Positions 46,088 through 55,495 of a stretch of 64,000 nt of DNA are shown one piece after another. Position 1 is the stretch's first letter; each line of letters starts with the position of its first letter. Below the pieces are notes generated by a model that had not been told where the DNA came from, did no database searches, and was given only the letters and a program-made list of their open reading frames with translations. The stretch is from assembly GCF_041102775.1 (NCBI RefSeq), contig NZ_JBGCUO010000001.1:1178001-1242000 (forward strand), given 5' to 3'. The stretch comes from Alcanivorax sp. REN37 (GTDB taxonomy: Bacteria; Pseudomonadota; Gammaproteobacteria; Pseudomonadales; Alcanivoracaceae). Both the position numbers and the translations under genes were made by a program.

Positions 46088-46570
46088 ATGCGTTTGGAAA
46101 CCGGCGCCACTTTGCCGGCGCGCGCGCGCCGTCTGCTCTGGAGTTTGCATCTGGCACTGCTGGCGTTGGCGGTGTTGGCCGTGGTGGCGTGGCTACCGGA
46201 AGGGGCAGGGAGGCTGCCCTACGTCTCCGCTGCGGTGAGCGGTTCGGCATTGCTGCTGTGGGGGCTGGCCGGGCTCTACTGCGCCGGCTTGTTCGCGGAA
46301 ACCGCTGCTGCAGCACCGACGCCGGGGTTGGGCGCAGCGCTGGCGGTGGCGTTGCTGGCGTCCTTGGTGGCGCTGCAATTGGCGCCAGGCTGGGGGGCGT
46401 TATTGATGCTGGCGGCACATTTTTGGCTGGCGTTGTGCGAACACTTGCCATCGCAGGCGCAGCGTTGGCCGGCAGCCTGGCGTCAGGCACGGCGGCAGCA
46501 GACCCAGTTGCTGGGTGTGGTGATGGTCAGCGTCGCCGTGGCAGCGCTGACCATCGGCCAGCAGTACTAG
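46088..46570 (+). CDS. Four-helix membrane protein, unknown function
   Basis: Starting at the ATG at 46088, ten bases after the cls stop and following GAGGA, the 160-residue product has about four hydrophobic helices (LHLALLALAVLAVVAWL, SGSALLLWGLAGLYCAGLF, LAVALLASLVALQLAPG, LLGVVMVSVAVAALTI). No family is recognised. It is probably cotranscribed with cls. Confidence 0.65.
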   Translation: MRLETGATLPARARRLLWSLHLALLALAVLAVVAWLPEGAGRLPYVSAAVSGSALLLWGLAGLYCAGLFAETAAAAPTPGLGAALAVALLASLVALQLAPGWGALLMLAAHFWLALCEHLPSQAQRWPAAWRQARRQQTQLLGVVMVSVAVAALTIGQQY

Positions 46571-46752
46571 CGGCGCGCGACCGGAGAGCCAGGGCCCATC
46601 AGTGCCCAGATGATCATGCCCAGCAGCGGCACCAGCACCACCAGCAGGATCCAAAGGATCTTGCGTTCGAGCTTTTCGTTGGACTGGATCACCCGCACCA
46701 CGGCGAAGGCGACCAGCAGATAGACAACAACAATGGCGAGACGGCCCAACAT
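46567..46752 (-). CDS. PLDc_N-domain small membrane protein
   Basis: A 61-residue protein (MLGRLAIVVVYLLVAFAVVR) with two membrane helices and the PLDc_N signature KILWILLVVLVPLLGMIIWAL, the same module found at the N-terminus of cardiolipin synthases such as the nearby cls. Stand-alone copies have no defined role. It is convergent with, and overlaps by 4 bases, the preceding membrane protein gene. Confidence 0.8.
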   Translation of the reverse strand: MLGRLAIVVVYLLVAFAVVRVIQSNEKLERKILWILLVVLVPLLGMIIWALMGPGSPVARR

Positions 46753-46900
46753 GATCACTCCTGCAAGACGGGGCAAACCGCAACCTTAATGCCCGCGGCA
46801 CTGGCCTGCCAGTGTTTCGCACTGTGCCGCAGGGGAAGGGTGAAGCCGCGCGGTCGCAGCGCTACACTCGCTGCCTTCCTATTTGCTCCGGAGACCCGCC

Positions 46901-47869
46901 ATGAAAGCCGCCATCCTGCACCAACTGGGTGAACTGCCACGCTATCAGGACTGGGCCGATCCGGTACCGACCGCTGGCCAGCAATTGCTGCGTGTTCATG
47001 CCGCCAGTATCAAACAACTCGACAAGCTGAAGGTGGCTGGCCGCCACTACACCCACTTCGCATCGCTGCCGACCACCATCGGAGTGGATGGCGTTGGGGT
47101 GCTAGACGACGGCCGCCGTGTCTATGCCGCCGGTGTCACCGGCATGATGGCGGAGCAAGCACTGATTGCGGCTGATTCCGGTATCGTGGTGCCGGACGGT
47201 TTGTCCGATGCGTTGGCTGCGGTGCTGCCTAATGCGTTACTGGGTTCCGATGCTGCGCTGACCTGCCGGGCGGGTTTCACGCCCGGGGAGACGGTATTGG
47301 TGAATGGCGCCACCGGAGTGTCGGGGCAGATGGCGGTGCAGACTGCGCGCCTGCGTGGCGCCGGTACCATCATTGCCACCGGTCGTAATCCGCAGCAGCT
47401 GGCACGACTGCAGGAGTTGGGCGCGGATGTGGTGCTGCCGCTGACGTTGCCGCCGGAGCAGTTCGCCGAGCAGTTGGAACGCATCTACCGCGCCACGCCT
47501 TTAGACATCGTGCTTGATTACCTGTGGGGCAGCGCCACCGCCCAGTTGCTGCAGCATCTGGTGCGCTACTGCACCCATCCGCTGCGCTTAGTGACCATCG
47601 GCCAGATGGCTGGCGCTGAGCTGGGGCTGCCATCGGCTTGGTTGCGCGCACACCCGATCAGCCTGATCGGTTCCGGCTATGGCAGTCTCAGCGCTGCTGA
47701 TGTGCGCAGTTACCAAGAGCGCTGGCTGCCGCACTGGTTCGAGCAGGCCGCCGACGGTGCGCTAATCCAGCCAGTGGAGGAGTGTGGCTTGGAAGACGTG
47801 GCGGACGCGTGGGAACGTAGCCCGGCGGCGGCCAGTCGCCTGGTATTGTTGACTGCCAACGCACGCTGA
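46901..47869 (+). CDS. Zinc-free MDR quinone oxidoreductase-like protein
   Basis: A 322-residue medium-chain dehydrogenase: MKAAILHQLGELPRYQDWAD, the N-terminal GroES-like fold, and the NADPH-binding ETVLVNGATGVSGQMAVQTA. No zinc-binding cysteines are present in the catalytic domain, which points to the quinone oxidoreductase/enoyl reductase side of the family. Substrate cannot be predicted. The ATG at 46901 is chosen over a frame start six codons earlier. Confidence 0.87.
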   Translation: MKAAILHQLGELPRYQDWADPVPTAGQQLLRVHAASIKQLDKLKVAGRHYTHFASLPTTIGVDGVGVLDDGRRVYAAGVTGMMAEQALIAADSGIVVPDGLSDALAAVLPNALLGSDAALTCRAGFTPGETVLVNGATGVSGQMAVQTARLRGAGTIIATGRNPQQLARLQELGADVVLPLTLPPEQFAEQLERIYRATPLDIVLDYLWGSATAQLLQHLVRYCTHPLRLVTIGQMAGAELGLPSAWLRAHPISLIGSGYGSLSAADVRSYQERWLPHWFEQAADGALIQPVEECGLEDVADAWERSPAAASRLVLLTANAR

Positions 47870-47877
47870 TTGCTTTA

Positions 47878-47917
47878 CGCCTAAAACCGCTGCTTTGGAT
47901 GGCAGCGGTTTTAGGCG
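47878..47917 (+). terminator. Long perfect hairpin
   Basis: CGCCTAAAACCGCTGC (47878-47893) and GCAGCGGTTTTAGGCG (47902-47917) form a 16-bp perfect stem with an 8-base loop, 9 bases after the dehydrogenase stop. The stem contains its own A/T run (AAAAC/GTTTT), giving terminator function in both directions. The rest of the 327-base gap to the tRNA holds no gene. Confidence 0.7.
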
Positions 47918-48196
47918 CTCCCGCCCAATGTCGATCCAGATTCCAAATAGGCTTCCGTCTCCCCCTCTGATTTGGGAATGGTCCCAAACCCTCTGCCCAC
48001 CTTTGCACGCTAGGCTTTTTCTTGTGGTGCCGGGTTCCGCGGGCAATGCATAGGCCGGACAATATTCAGATAAATGTCCGAAATCGGCAGGCACGAGGGT
48101 CTCTGTTGCCGCGCTTTGCGTATAATGGCGCGCTGTAGCGAGCGGGGGCCGGAGGGCCGCGGAGCGGATCTGGCGCCGCGTTCAGCAGGAAAGAAG

Positions 48197-48273
48197 TGGT
48201 GCCCCGGAGACGACTTGAACGTCCGACCTAGCGCTTAGGAGGCACTCGCTCTATCCAGCTGAGCTACCGGGGC
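48197..48273 (-). tRNA. tRNA-Arg (anticodon CCT)
   Basis: Seventy-seven bases including CCA: acceptor GCCCCGG with CCGGGGC-type 3' strand, D-arm GCTCAGCTGGATAGAGC, anticodon stem AGTGC/GCGCT with loop CTCCTAA, T-arm GGACG-TTCAAGT-CGTCT. It reads the rare AGG codon. Intact, with no sign of integration at its 3' end in this window. Confidence 0.95.
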
Positions 48274-48384
48274 AGGGGCACCATTTTATCCGCCTGCCGT
48301 CAAAGTACCACCCCGAATCGATGCCGCGCGGGGAAGCGCAGTGGGCGCTGTTGCGGGCACCGAGGCAACCAAGGAAGGCAGTGC

Positions 48385-48711
48385 ATGGGTCGCATCATTG
48401 ATACCGAGCTCAACAATGAACTGCGCCAGGTGATGGGCGCGGATTATCCGCGGCTGGTCCAGGCCTGGATGGATGATGCGCGCGGCCGCATGGTAGGTCT
48501 GCGTACCGCCCTCGATCAGCAGCGGCGCGCGCTGATCCAGCAGCAGGCGCATGCCTTGAAAGGCAGCAGCGCCAATTTGGGCGCCAGTGAAGTACTGGTG
48601 CTGTGCTCGGAACTGGAAGTGGCGGCGGTTGAAGCGCCGCTGCCGAGCTTGGCGGCGCGCCTTGAATTGCTGTCGCAGGCGCTGGAGCGCGCGGGTGCCG
48701 AATTGGGTTGA
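48385..48711 (+). CDS. Stand-alone HPt phosphotransfer protein
   Basis: A 108-residue four-helix protein with the phosphotransfer motif QQAHALKGSSANLGA; the first His after QQA, in AHALKGSS, is the phospho-acceptor. Stand-alone HPt modules pass phosphate between a hybrid kinase and a response regulator. HptB of Pseudomonas feeds the Gac/Rsm cascade, and here the gene lies directly upstream of a GacA box and RsmZ-like RNA, which is suggestive but may be coincidence. Confidence 0.85.
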   Translation: MGRIIDTELNNELRQVMGADYPRLVQAWMDDARGRMVGLRTALDQQRRALIQQQAHALKGSSANLGASEVLVLCSELEVAAVEAPLPSLAARLELLSQALERAGAELG

Positions 48712-48720
48712 ATCGCAGGC

Positions 48721-48756
48721 AAAAAAAACCCTCTCCAAAAGGGGCGGAGAGGGGGG
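48721..48756. terminator. Hairpin after HPt gene
   Basis: CCCTCTCC (48729-48736) pairs with GGAGAGGG (48746-48753), extended by AACC/GGTT. A run of eight A precedes it, so it would terminate leftward transcription best; rightward it closes the HPt transcript without a T-run. Confidence 0.55.
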
Positions 48757-48964
48757 TTGTGAGCGCTATGCTTGGGTATAGCGCCTTGGGGGGATGGTGC
48801 GGGCAATTGCCCTGATGAGAGTCATGCTAACCAACCCCAAGGTGGGATGCTGTTGAGGCTACGCTGTAGAAATGTAAGGGAGCTAAAGGCTCCTGCATAT
48901 AAATGTAACCCCCGACCTGGATCCCTTTCCTAGCCCTTGGATGTAAGTGATCGGACAGAAAGTT

Positions 48965-48982
48965 TGTAAGCTTTGGCTTACA
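48965..48982 (+). promoter_or_regulatory. GacA-binding box (UAS) upstream of sRNA
   Basis: TGTAAG-CTTTGG-CTTACA matches the GacA consensus TGTAAG-N6-CTTACA exactly. Further TGTAAG half-sites lie at 48873, 48940 and 48987. It is centred about 179 bases before the predicted start of the RsmZ-like RNA, similar to the distance known for Pseudomonas rsmZ. Confidence 0.9.
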
Positions 48983-49152
48983 GGGTTGTAAGAAAACTCA
49001 GTCTCATCTTGTGCTATACCCCCTCTTTGAGCAGGGCGATGAGGCTTAAGTGGTTGATATGATTGTTATCGATTGTTGAATGAGATGTTTTTCGCACTCA
49101 TTCCATGCGCTCTGACGTCTTTTCGCAACCTTGGGCCTGCTATAGTCCATCC

Positions 49153-49270
49153 CGTGCTTCAGGGATCGTTGCACAGGGACTACTAAGGATCGGTACCAAA
49201 CAAGGATGTTGCGGTGAGCGCAATGGGTAGGGATCACTCAAAAAAAGGGCGGCAGGATGCCGCCCTTTTT
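49153..49270 (+). ncRNA. rsmZ: RsmZ-like CsrA/RsmA-sequestering small RNA
   Basis: This 118-base segment between HPt and fdxA has no open frame. It carries six GGA motifs: AGGGAT (49161), AGGGA (49175), AAGGAT (49185 and 49202), AGGGAT (49229) and GGA in the terminator loop (49255). Several fall in loops of small hairpins (GTGC/GCAC, TTGCG/CGCAA). A TATAGT -10 at 49141-49146 sets the start, and the terminator GGGCGGCA-GGA-TGCCGCCC-TTTTT (49247-49270) the end. Adjacency to fdxA and the upstream GacA box match rsmZ in Pseudomonas. Such RNAs titrate RsmA to relieve repression of secondary metabolism and biofilm genes. Confidence 0.82.
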
Positions 49271-49307
49271 CTTTGTCTCGAATTCACGGCAGTCACTGCC
49301 GGAAAGC

Positions 49308-49340
49308 AAAACGCCCGTCGATGACGGGCGTTTTATTTTT
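49308..49340. terminator. Bidirectional terminator between sRNA and fdxA
   Basis: ACGCCCGTC (49311-49319) pairs with GACGGGCGT (49323-49331), followed by TTTTATTTTT and preceded by AAA. It ends the leftward fdxA transcript and backs up the sRNA terminator. Confidence 0.9.
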
Positions 49341-49351
49341 GGGTCGGGCAC

Positions 49352-49675
49352 TCAGCGAATCAGGTGCTCAAGCTTGTTCGGCTTGCCATCCCACTCGGCC
49401 GCGTCAGGAAGGGCGTCCTTCATCTCGGTGATGTTCGGCCAGACTTCCGCCAGTTCGGCGTTGAGCTTGATGTACACCTTCTGGTCATCCGGCACTTCAT
49501 CTTCAGAGAAGATGGCGTTGACCGGGCATTCGGGCTCGCAGAGCGCGCAATCAATGCACTCATCCGGATGGATCACGAGGAAATTCGGGCCCTCGTAGAA
49601 GCAATCCACCGGGCACACTTCGACGCAGTCGGTGTGCTTGCAGTTGACACAGTTGTCGCCAACGATGAAGGCCAT
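49352..49675 (-). CDS. fdxA: Seven-iron ferredoxin FdxA
   Basis: A 107-residue ferredoxin with [20 protein letters not shown] and [20 protein letters not shown], then [20 protein letters not shown]. The cysteine spacing gives one [3Fe-4S] and one [4Fe-4S] cluster, as in Azotobacter FdI. The C-terminal extension ([17 protein letters not shown]) is typical. It carries electrons in the cytoplasm, linked to redox stress. Next to mutS, as in Pseudomonas. Confidence 0.96.
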   Translation of the reverse strand: MAFIVGDNCVNCKHTDCVEVCPVDCFYEGPNFLVIHPDECIDCALCEPECPVNAIFSEDEVPDDQKVYIKLNAELAEVWPNITEMKDALPDAAEWDGKPNKLEHLIR

Positions 49676-49761
49676 GTTGGGTCCTCGCGGAAATGGGCTA
49701 ATGCTGAAGCGGGCGCTAGTGTAGTCACTCCCGCCATGTCAGGCAAACCGCAATCGGCCGC

Positions 49762-52329
49762 TCACAGTTGCGCCCGCAGCCGGTAGAGCAGCTCCAGCGC
49801 CGCGCGTGGGGTCAGCTGGTCCGGATCGACTTCAGCCAATGCTTTCTCCACCGCTGACGGGCCACTGGGGAACAGATCGGCCTGCTGTGGTGTAACCGCT
49901 GCTCGCGGTGCCGGGGCGCTGGATGCCACCGGCGCACCGGCTTCCAGTTCCGCCAGTCGCGCCCGGGCATCCTCGATTACAGTGCGCGGCACCCCCGCCA
50001 ATTGCGCCACCTGCAAACCATAGCTGCGGCTAGCCGGGCCGTCCTGGACCCGGTGCAGAAACACGATGTTGTCACCGTGCTCGGCCGCTGACAGGTGGGC
50101 GTTGAACACGTTCGGCAGTTGGTCGGCAAGCTGGGTGAGCTCGAAATAGTGGGTGGCGAACAGCGTGTAGGCGCCAATCTCTTGAGCCAAGTGATGGGCG
50201 GCCGCCCACGCTAGCGACAGGCCATCGAAGGTGCTGGTGCCACGGCCGATTTCGTCCATCAGCACCAAGCTCTCAGCGGTGGCGTGGTTAAGGATGTTGG
50301 CGGTCTCTGCCATTTCCACCATGAAGGTGGAGCGGCCGCCGGCCAGGTCATCGGAAGAGCCGATGCGGGTGAAAATGCGGTCCAGCGGCCCGATTACTGC
50401 GCGCGTGGCCGGCACCCCGCAGCCGATGTGAGCCATCAGCGCGATCAGGGCGGTCTGGCGCATGTAGGTGGATTTACCGCCCATGTTCGGCCCGGTGATG
50501 ATCAACATGCTGCGCTGGCGATCCAGATGCAGGTTGTTGGGCACGAAAGCGTCGTCCAGCACCCGCTCCACCACCGGGTGGCGGCCTTCGACGATTTCCA
50601 GCGTCGGCGTGTCGACCAGTTCCGGTGCCACGTAGTTGAGTGTTTCTGCGCGCTCTGCGAAGCAGCACAGCACATCCAACTCAGCCAGCAATTGGGCGCT
50701 TTCCTGCAACAGGCCGAGGCGCTGGCCCAACTGGGCCAGCAGGTCCTCGTACAGCGACTTTTCCAGCGCCAGTGCGCGGCTGCTGGCGGACAGTGCCTTG
50801 TCCTCGAATACTTTTAGTTCCGGCGTGATGAAGCGCTCGGCGTTCTTCATGGTCTGGCGGCGGACATAGTCCGCCGGTGCTTGCTCGGCCTCACGACGTG
50901 ACAGTTCGATGTAGTAGCCATGCACGCGGTTGTACTTCACCCGAAGTGTGGAGAGGCCGGTGCGACTGCGCTCGCGCTTTTCGATGTCTTCCAGTACTTC
51001 ACCGGCATCGCGGCTGATGGCGCGCAGCTCGTCCAGTTCGGCGTGGTAGCCGGGAGCGATCACGCCACCATCGCGGATCAGCATCGGCGGGTTGTCGATC
51101 AGCGCGCGCTCGAGCAGGTCAGCTTCTTCCGGGAACAGCGTTAGCGATGCCTTGAGTGGTGCGAGCACGGCATCGTCATCGGCCAACAGCGAATGCAGGT
51201 GCGGCAGCGCGTGCAAGCTTTGGCCGAGGCGAGTGAGGTCGCGCGGACGGGCAGAGCCGAGCGCCACGCGGCCGAGGATGCGCTCCACGTCGCCGATGTC
51301 TTCCAGCACCCGCCGCAGTGACTCGAACAGCCAGCCTTCCCGCAGCCGGGCAACGCGCTGCTGACGCAGCCCAAGCCGAGCGCGGTCACGCAGCGGCTGG
51401 CTCAGCCAGCGGCGCAACAGGCGCGCGCCCATAGCAGTGACGGTGCTGTCGAGCACCCAGGCTAATGTGTGGGTGTCCTTGCCATCCAACGTCTGCAGCA
51501 GTTCCAAGTTGCGGCGAGTGGCGGCGTCGAGCTGGATGCCGGATTGGGCATCCTCGCGGCGCAGGCCGCGTAGGTGGGGCAGGTCGGTGCGTTGGGTGTC
51601 GCGCGCGTATTGCAACAGGCAGCCGGCGGCGGCCACTTGTCGCGCTGGCGGACTGCCGAAGCCGCTCAGGTCGTGGGTCTGGAATTGAGCGCACAATTGG
51701 CGCTGTGCGGTCTCGGCGTCGAACTCCCAGATCGGGCGCGGACGAGCGCCGGGGCGCTGACGCAGGCTTTCCGGCAGTAGGGCAGCTTCGCTGAATAGTA
51801 ACTCGGCCGGCTGCCAACGCTCGATCAGGCCGAGCAGGCTTTCCTCGCCTTTTACTTCGGTGACCACGAAGTGGCCGGCTGCCACATCAAGGCTGGCGGC
51901 GCCGAAGTAGTCGCCGTCCTGCACCAATGCGCACAGTAGTGTGTCGCGGCGATCATCCAGCAACGCTTCATCGGACACCGTGCCGGGCGTGACGATGCGT
52001 ACCACCTTGCGCTCCACCGGCCCCTTGGACGTGGCGGGATCACCGATCTGTTCGCAGATGGCCACGGATTCACCCAGCCGGACCAGGCGGGCTAGATAGC
52101 CCTCGGCGGCATGGTAAGGCACCCCCGCCATCGGGATCGGCTGGCCGCCGGATTGGCCGCGCGAAGTCAACGTAATATCCAGCAATCGCGCCGCTTTTTC
52201 CGCATCACCGAAGAACAGCTCGTAGAAATCCCCCATGCGGTAAAACACCATCTGGTGCGGGTGCTCCGCCTTGATGCGCAGGTATTGCTGCATCATCGGG
52301 GTGTGGGCGCTCAAATCGGTGTGCGACAT
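49762..52329 (-). CDS. mutS: DNA mismatch repair protein MutS
   Basis: From the ATG at 52327-52329 the protein has 855 residues, the usual length. The mismatch-binding Phe-x-Glu is in [20 protein letters not shown], Walker A in [19 protein letters not shown], Walker B in [20 protein letters not shown], and the C-terminal dimerisation end in LYRLRAQL. It recognises base mismatches and recruits MutL. An upstream in-frame ATG adds a low-quality Arg/Ser-rich leader and is not used. Confidence 0.97.
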   Translation of the reverse strand: MSHTDLSAHTPMMQQYLRIKAEHPHQMVFYRMGDFYELFFGDAEKAARLLDITLTSRGQSGGQPIPMAGVPYHAAEGYLARLVRLGESVAICEQIGDPATSKGPVERKVVRIVTPGTVSDEALLDDRRDTLLCALVQDGDYFGAASLDVAAGHFVVTEVKGEESLLGLIERWQPAELLFSEAALLPESLRQRPGARPRPIWEFDAETAQRQLCAQFQTHDLSGFGSPPARQVAAAGCLLQYARDTQRTDLPHLRGLRREDAQSGIQLDAATRRNLELLQTLDGKDTHTLAWVLDSTVTAMGARLLRRWLSQPLRDRARLGLRQQRVARLREGWLFESLRRVLEDIGDVERILGRVALGSARPRDLTRLGQSLHALPHLHSLLADDDAVLAPLKASLTLFPEEADLLERALIDNPPMLIRDGGVIAPGYHAELDELRAISRDAGEVLEDIEKRERSRTGLSTLRVKYNRVHGYYIELSRREAEQAPADYVRRQTMKNAERFITPELKVFEDKALSASSRALALEKSLYEDLLAQLGQRLGLLQESAQLLAELDVLCCFAERAETLNYVAPELVDTPTLEIVEGRHPVVERVLDDAFVPNNLHLDRQRSMLIITGPNMGGKSTYMRQTALIALMAHIGCGVPATRAVIGPLDRIFTRIGSSDDLAGGRSTFMVEMAETANILNHATAESLVLMDEIGRGTSTFDGLSLAWAAAHHLAQEIGAYTLFATHYFELTQLADQLPNVFNAHLSAAEHGDNIVFLHRVQDGPASRSYGLQVAQLAGVPRTVIEDARARLAELEAGAPVASSAPAPRAAVTPQQADLFPSGPSAVEKALAEVDPDQLTPRAALELLYRLRAQL

Positions 52330-52652
52330 GCTGGAATCGATCCTCGAGAAAATGGCGATGTGGCGAGAGCGACGCCGGATGGCGTCATTGCAGCCACGAG
52401 ACGGGCGGCGGGTCGAAGAGGCGAGAGCATAGCAAAGCCGCTGGGTGCGCTCCATGGAGAGCAAGGTGGGGGTCGGTAGGTAAGCGTCGACAGGGTTGCT
52501 GTGGTTCAGTCAGGCGACGGCATCGTGGGTGGCAGTAAAAAGCAGGACGGGAGCGCTGCCATGAGCAGTTCCGGTGGTCTCCGTCCTGTGCCCCGAAGTT
52601 TTGGGACTTACGGGGCAAGGGGGGCGCCGCCTCGCTGTCGGCGCACCCTGAT
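52330..52652. other. Gap between mutS and the lipid/redox operon
   Basis: No gene is supported in these 323 bases. It should contain the mutS promoter reading leftward. A hairpin GCCCCG-AAGT-N6-ACTT-A-CGGGGC lies at about 52591-52617 without a T-run; it could be the 3' end structure of the leftward operon ending at 52653. Confidence 0.5.
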
Positions 52653-53732
52653 TCAGCTGATGTTCATCGGCCCTGAGCCCGGCAATTGTGTAACCAGTTC
52701 GTGGCCGACCAGGCTGGCAGGGGTGTAAGCGCCACCGGCGGGTTGGTGTGTCAGTAGGAATTCGATCACTGCCAGTGAGCCGGTGCTGGTCACGCTGTAA
52801 CCGTTGGCAGTTTTGATGCGTGCAGTCTTGTTCCGACCACGACCATTGCTGGCTTCGCCCCATACCAGTGTCGGCATGGCATCGCGCTCTTGTTGATTGG
52901 GGCCTTTGATGAACTTGCCGACGCCGGCTTTCAGCAGCTTTTGTACCGGCGTCAGCGCCAGCACTGGACGCAGGTAATGCGCCAAACGGGCGCCGGCAAT
53001 CATGGCGCGGTTGCCGGGTACATAGACGGTAATATTGGCAATGCCGGTGCTATGGAAGGCGGAGGATACATCCCCCCAGGGAATGGCGACTGAGGTCTGC
53101 GGGCCGCGGCCGTAATCAATGAGGCGACTGTGGTGCGCCATCGGTACGGTTTCCAGCTTGCCGTCCCGGCGGATTTTGCCGCCCATGGCCATGCCTTCGA
53201 CTGTGGTCTTGGCGGTGCCGGGGGACAGCCGAGTACTGCCGGAAAAGCCCAGTGACAAATGAGTGGCGTCGGGTATGGCTTCTTTCAACGCCACCGCTAC
53301 ACAGTCGGTGGGGATCACGTCGAAGCCGCAGCCGGAGCACAGCACTACACCGGCTTTGGCGGCCAGTTCGCCAAGGCTTTGGCTCAGCTCGAACACGTCG
53401 ATTTCGCCAGTGATATCTAAATAGTGGGCCTTGGCGGCGATACACGCATTCATCATCGGGCGGGCGGTGACCGAGAACGGTCCCGCGCAGTTGATAACCA
53501 AATCCATGCCTTTGATGTGCCCAGCAGCCTGCTGCACGTTATCGAGCTCAAAGCTTACTGCTTGCAGCCCTAACTTGGAGGCCAGCTGGCGGGTCTTGGC
53601 GGCATCGCGGCCGGCCAGCACCGGCCGCTGGCCGCGGCGCACCGCTTCGCGGGCAATCAGTTCGCCGCTGTAGCCATAAGCGCCGTAGATCATCCAGACC
53701 GTTTGGGCGGATTTCTGTTTAGCGTCACTCAT
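52653..53732 (-). CDS. Saccharopine dehydrogenase-like NADP-binding protein
   Basis: The ATG at 53730-53732 gives 359 residues. The Rossmann fold starts TVWMIYGAYGYSGELIAREA, followed by LAGRDAAKTRQLASKLGLQ and VINCAGPFSVTARPMMNACI, the signature of saccharopine-dehydrogenase-like proteins, including the mycobacterial trans-acting enoyl reductase. The substrate is unlikely to be saccharopine; a lipid or CoA-linked compound is more plausible. It is the last gene of a four-gene operon. Confidence 0.82.
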   Translation of the reverse strand: MSDAKQKSAQTVWMIYGAYGYSGELIAREAVRRGQRPVLAGRDAAKTRQLASKLGLQAVSFELDNVQQAAGHIKGMDLVINCAGPFSVTARPMMNACIAAKAHYLDITGEIDVFELSQSLGELAAKAGVVLCSGCGFDVIPTDCVAVALKEAIPDATHLSLGFSGSTRLSPGTAKTTVEGMAMGGKIRRDGKLETVPMAHHSRLIDYGRGPQTSVAIPWGDVSSAFHSTGIANITVYVPGNRAMIAGARLAHYLRPVLALTPVQKLLKAGVGKFIKGPNQQERDAMPTLVWGEASNGRGRNKTARIKTANGYSVTSTGSLAVIEFLLTHQPAGGAYTPASLVGHELVTQLPGSGPMNIS

Positions 53733-53788
53733 CAGATCACTCCAAATGGGGGGGGCACCGCCCAGTGCTGACGACATCAGCAAACTGG

Positions 53789-54550
53789 TCAGAACGATTC
53801 CTTGAACGGGCGCAGATCCAACTCGTGGGTCCAGGCGCTGCGATGTTGCAGGTGCAGTTGCCAATAGCTTTCGGCCACCGCGTCTGGGTGCAGTGAGCCA
53901 TCGTTGCCACGGCTGATGAGATAGGCTTTGCCGAGCCCGGCGGCAAACTTGCCAGCACGGTCGCCGTTGACCACCCCATCAATAATGACGTGGGCCACAT
54001 GGATGCCTTTGGGGCCGAACTCGCGCGCCATGGATTGCGCCAATGCCCGCAATCCGGCCTTGGCCGAAGCAAATGCGGCAAAGCGTGCGCGGCCACGCAG
54101 GGAACCGCTGGCGCCGGTGAAGATCAGCGTCCCTTCCGCTTGTGGCAGCATTCGCCGCAGTGCTTCCTGGCCGACCAGTGCGCCGGCAAAACAGTTGCTG
54201 CGCCACACCTGCTCTAACTGCTCCGGGGTGGTGTTGAGCATCGACATCGGGATGTTGCGTTCAGCAGCGTTGAATACCACCACTTTAGGAATGCGGCCAT
54301 CGGCGGCAATGCGTGCAAACAGGGCGCTGACATCTGCCGGCTCGGCGGCTTCCATCACTACTGCTGTCACCCGCTGGCCGCTTGGGTCGATCTCCCGTGC
54401 GGTGTGTTCAATTTTCTCGCGGCTGCGACCGGCGGCGTACACCGCCAAGCCTTGTGCATGGAAGCGCGCGCACAGCGCGCCACCGAGACCGCTGCGGGTA
54501 CCGGTGCCGATCACTACGGCACAGTCTCTGGGCGAAACTGTTTGCGTCAT
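53789..54550 (-). CDS. Atypical SDR oxidoreductase (catalytic Tyr replaced)
   Basis: A 253-residue short-chain dehydrogenase: CAVVIGTGTRSGLGGALCAR (cofactor loop), VVFNAAERNIPMSML, FTGASGSLRGRARFAAFASA. Ser148 is present and Lys164 in SAKAG, but the position four residues before the lysine is Phe160 instead of the catalytic Tyr. Such divergent SDRs may bind but not reduce a substrate or use other chemistry. Third gene of the operon. Confidence 0.82.
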   Translation of the reverse strand: MTQTVSPRDCAVVIGTGTRSGLGGALCARFHAQGLAVYAAGRSREKIEHTAREIDPSGQRVTAVVMEAAEPADVSALFARIAADGRIPKVVVFNAAERNIPMSMLNTTPEQLEQVWRSNCFAGALVGQEALRRMLPQAEGTLIFTGASGSLRGRARFAAFASAKAGLRALAQSMAREFGPKGIHVAHVIIDGVVNGDRAGKFAAGLGKAYLISRGNDGSLHPDAVAESYWQLHLQHRSAWTHELDLRPFKESF

Positions 54551-54578
54551 GCTGTTGGTGGCTCCTTTGGTGGCCGTT

Positions 54579-55493
54579 TCACACGCGGTTGGCTAGTACC
54601 GCCGGCGAGTTGTTGATGTAGGCCAGGGCTTGCGCGGTATCTGCCTCATGCAGCGGCTCGTACCCGCGCGCGAAGAAGCGCAGTGAGCGCGCGATGAACC
54701 ACGCAACATCCGGCACATTGCCGCGCCGATCGGATTGCTGCCACAGGCGCCAGAAACCCAGCCGTCCCAAACGGGTATCGCGAGCACTGAAAGTGGGATC
54801 TTGCCGCATCAATTCGGCGGTGCCGGCGGCCATGCGCCCGGTCAACGTGGGCAACACCAGTGCCATCAGCAGGCTGCGCAGCGGCCAGCTGCCGCCAAGG
54901 TAGCGGTACAGGTCGTAGGCCACGGTGCGGTGCTCAATTTCTTCCGCCCCATGCCAGCGGAACAGGTCGGCCACCACCGGGTCGGCGCCGCTGCGCTCCC
55001 AGTCAGCGTCGAGCACATAGACGCCCAGCGCGGAGGTGAAGTGTTCGATGGCCGCGACCATGCCGATGCGCATTACCAACCATTGACGCTCCAGCCGGCG
55101 TGGCAACGTAATGCCAAATGGCTTGCGCGATAGCATGCGATCAAACAGCAGCTCGTTGTTGCGTTGGAAGTCACCGCCGTCGATCCCCAGTCGCTTGAGG
55201 TAGCCCTCGATGGAATCGTGGTGGGCGCGGCTGTGAATAGCTTCCTGACGAATGAAGGCTTGCACGTCATCACGCAGTTTGCCTTCCTCCACCAGTGGTA
55301 AGGCTTCACGGAACACACGGCAGAAGAACTTCTCACCCTGCATTAACAGGTAGCTGAATTCATTGATGGCATGGCTGGCGAACGGGTCGTCCTGCAGCCA
55401 ATGCAATGGTGCTTGTTCCCAGTCGAATTGCACCTCGCGGGCAATCACATTATGCGGGGCGCTGGAAGCGGCGTCCGAAGCGGTAGTGGTCAT
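54579..55493 (-). CDS. PF10118-type metal-dependent hydrolase family protein
   Basis: A 304-residue helical protein with Glu/His clusters: FIRQEAIHSRAHHDSIEGYL, IEHFTSALGVYVLDADWE and RWHGAEEIEHRTVAYDLYRY. These E-x(2,3)-H repeats match the so-called metal-dependent hydrolase family (PF10118), which has a ferritin-like diiron layout. Members often co-occur with SDRs and lipid genes. The reaction is not known. Confidence 0.85.
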   Translation of the reverse strand: MTTTASDAASSAPHNVIAREVQFDWEQAPLHWLQDDPFASHAINEFSYLLMQGEKFFCRVFREALPLVEEGKLRDDVQAFIRQEAIHSRAHHDSIEGYLKRLGIDGGDFQRNNELLFDRMLSRKPFGITLPRRLERQWLVMRIGMVAAIEHFTSALGVYVLDADWERSGADPVVADLFRWHGAEEIEHRTVAYDLYRYLGGSWPLRSLLMALVLPTLTGRMAAGTAELMRQDPTFSARDTRLGRLGFWRLWQQSDRRGNVPDVAWFIARSLRFFARGYEPLHEADTAQALAYINNSPAVLANRV

Positions 55494-55495
55494 GG

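Noticed and set aside
49046-49237. 63-codon minus-strand open frame in the sRNA region
   Set aside because: No ribosome site, and the region is better explained by the GacA box, promoter, GGA motifs and terminator on the plus strand.
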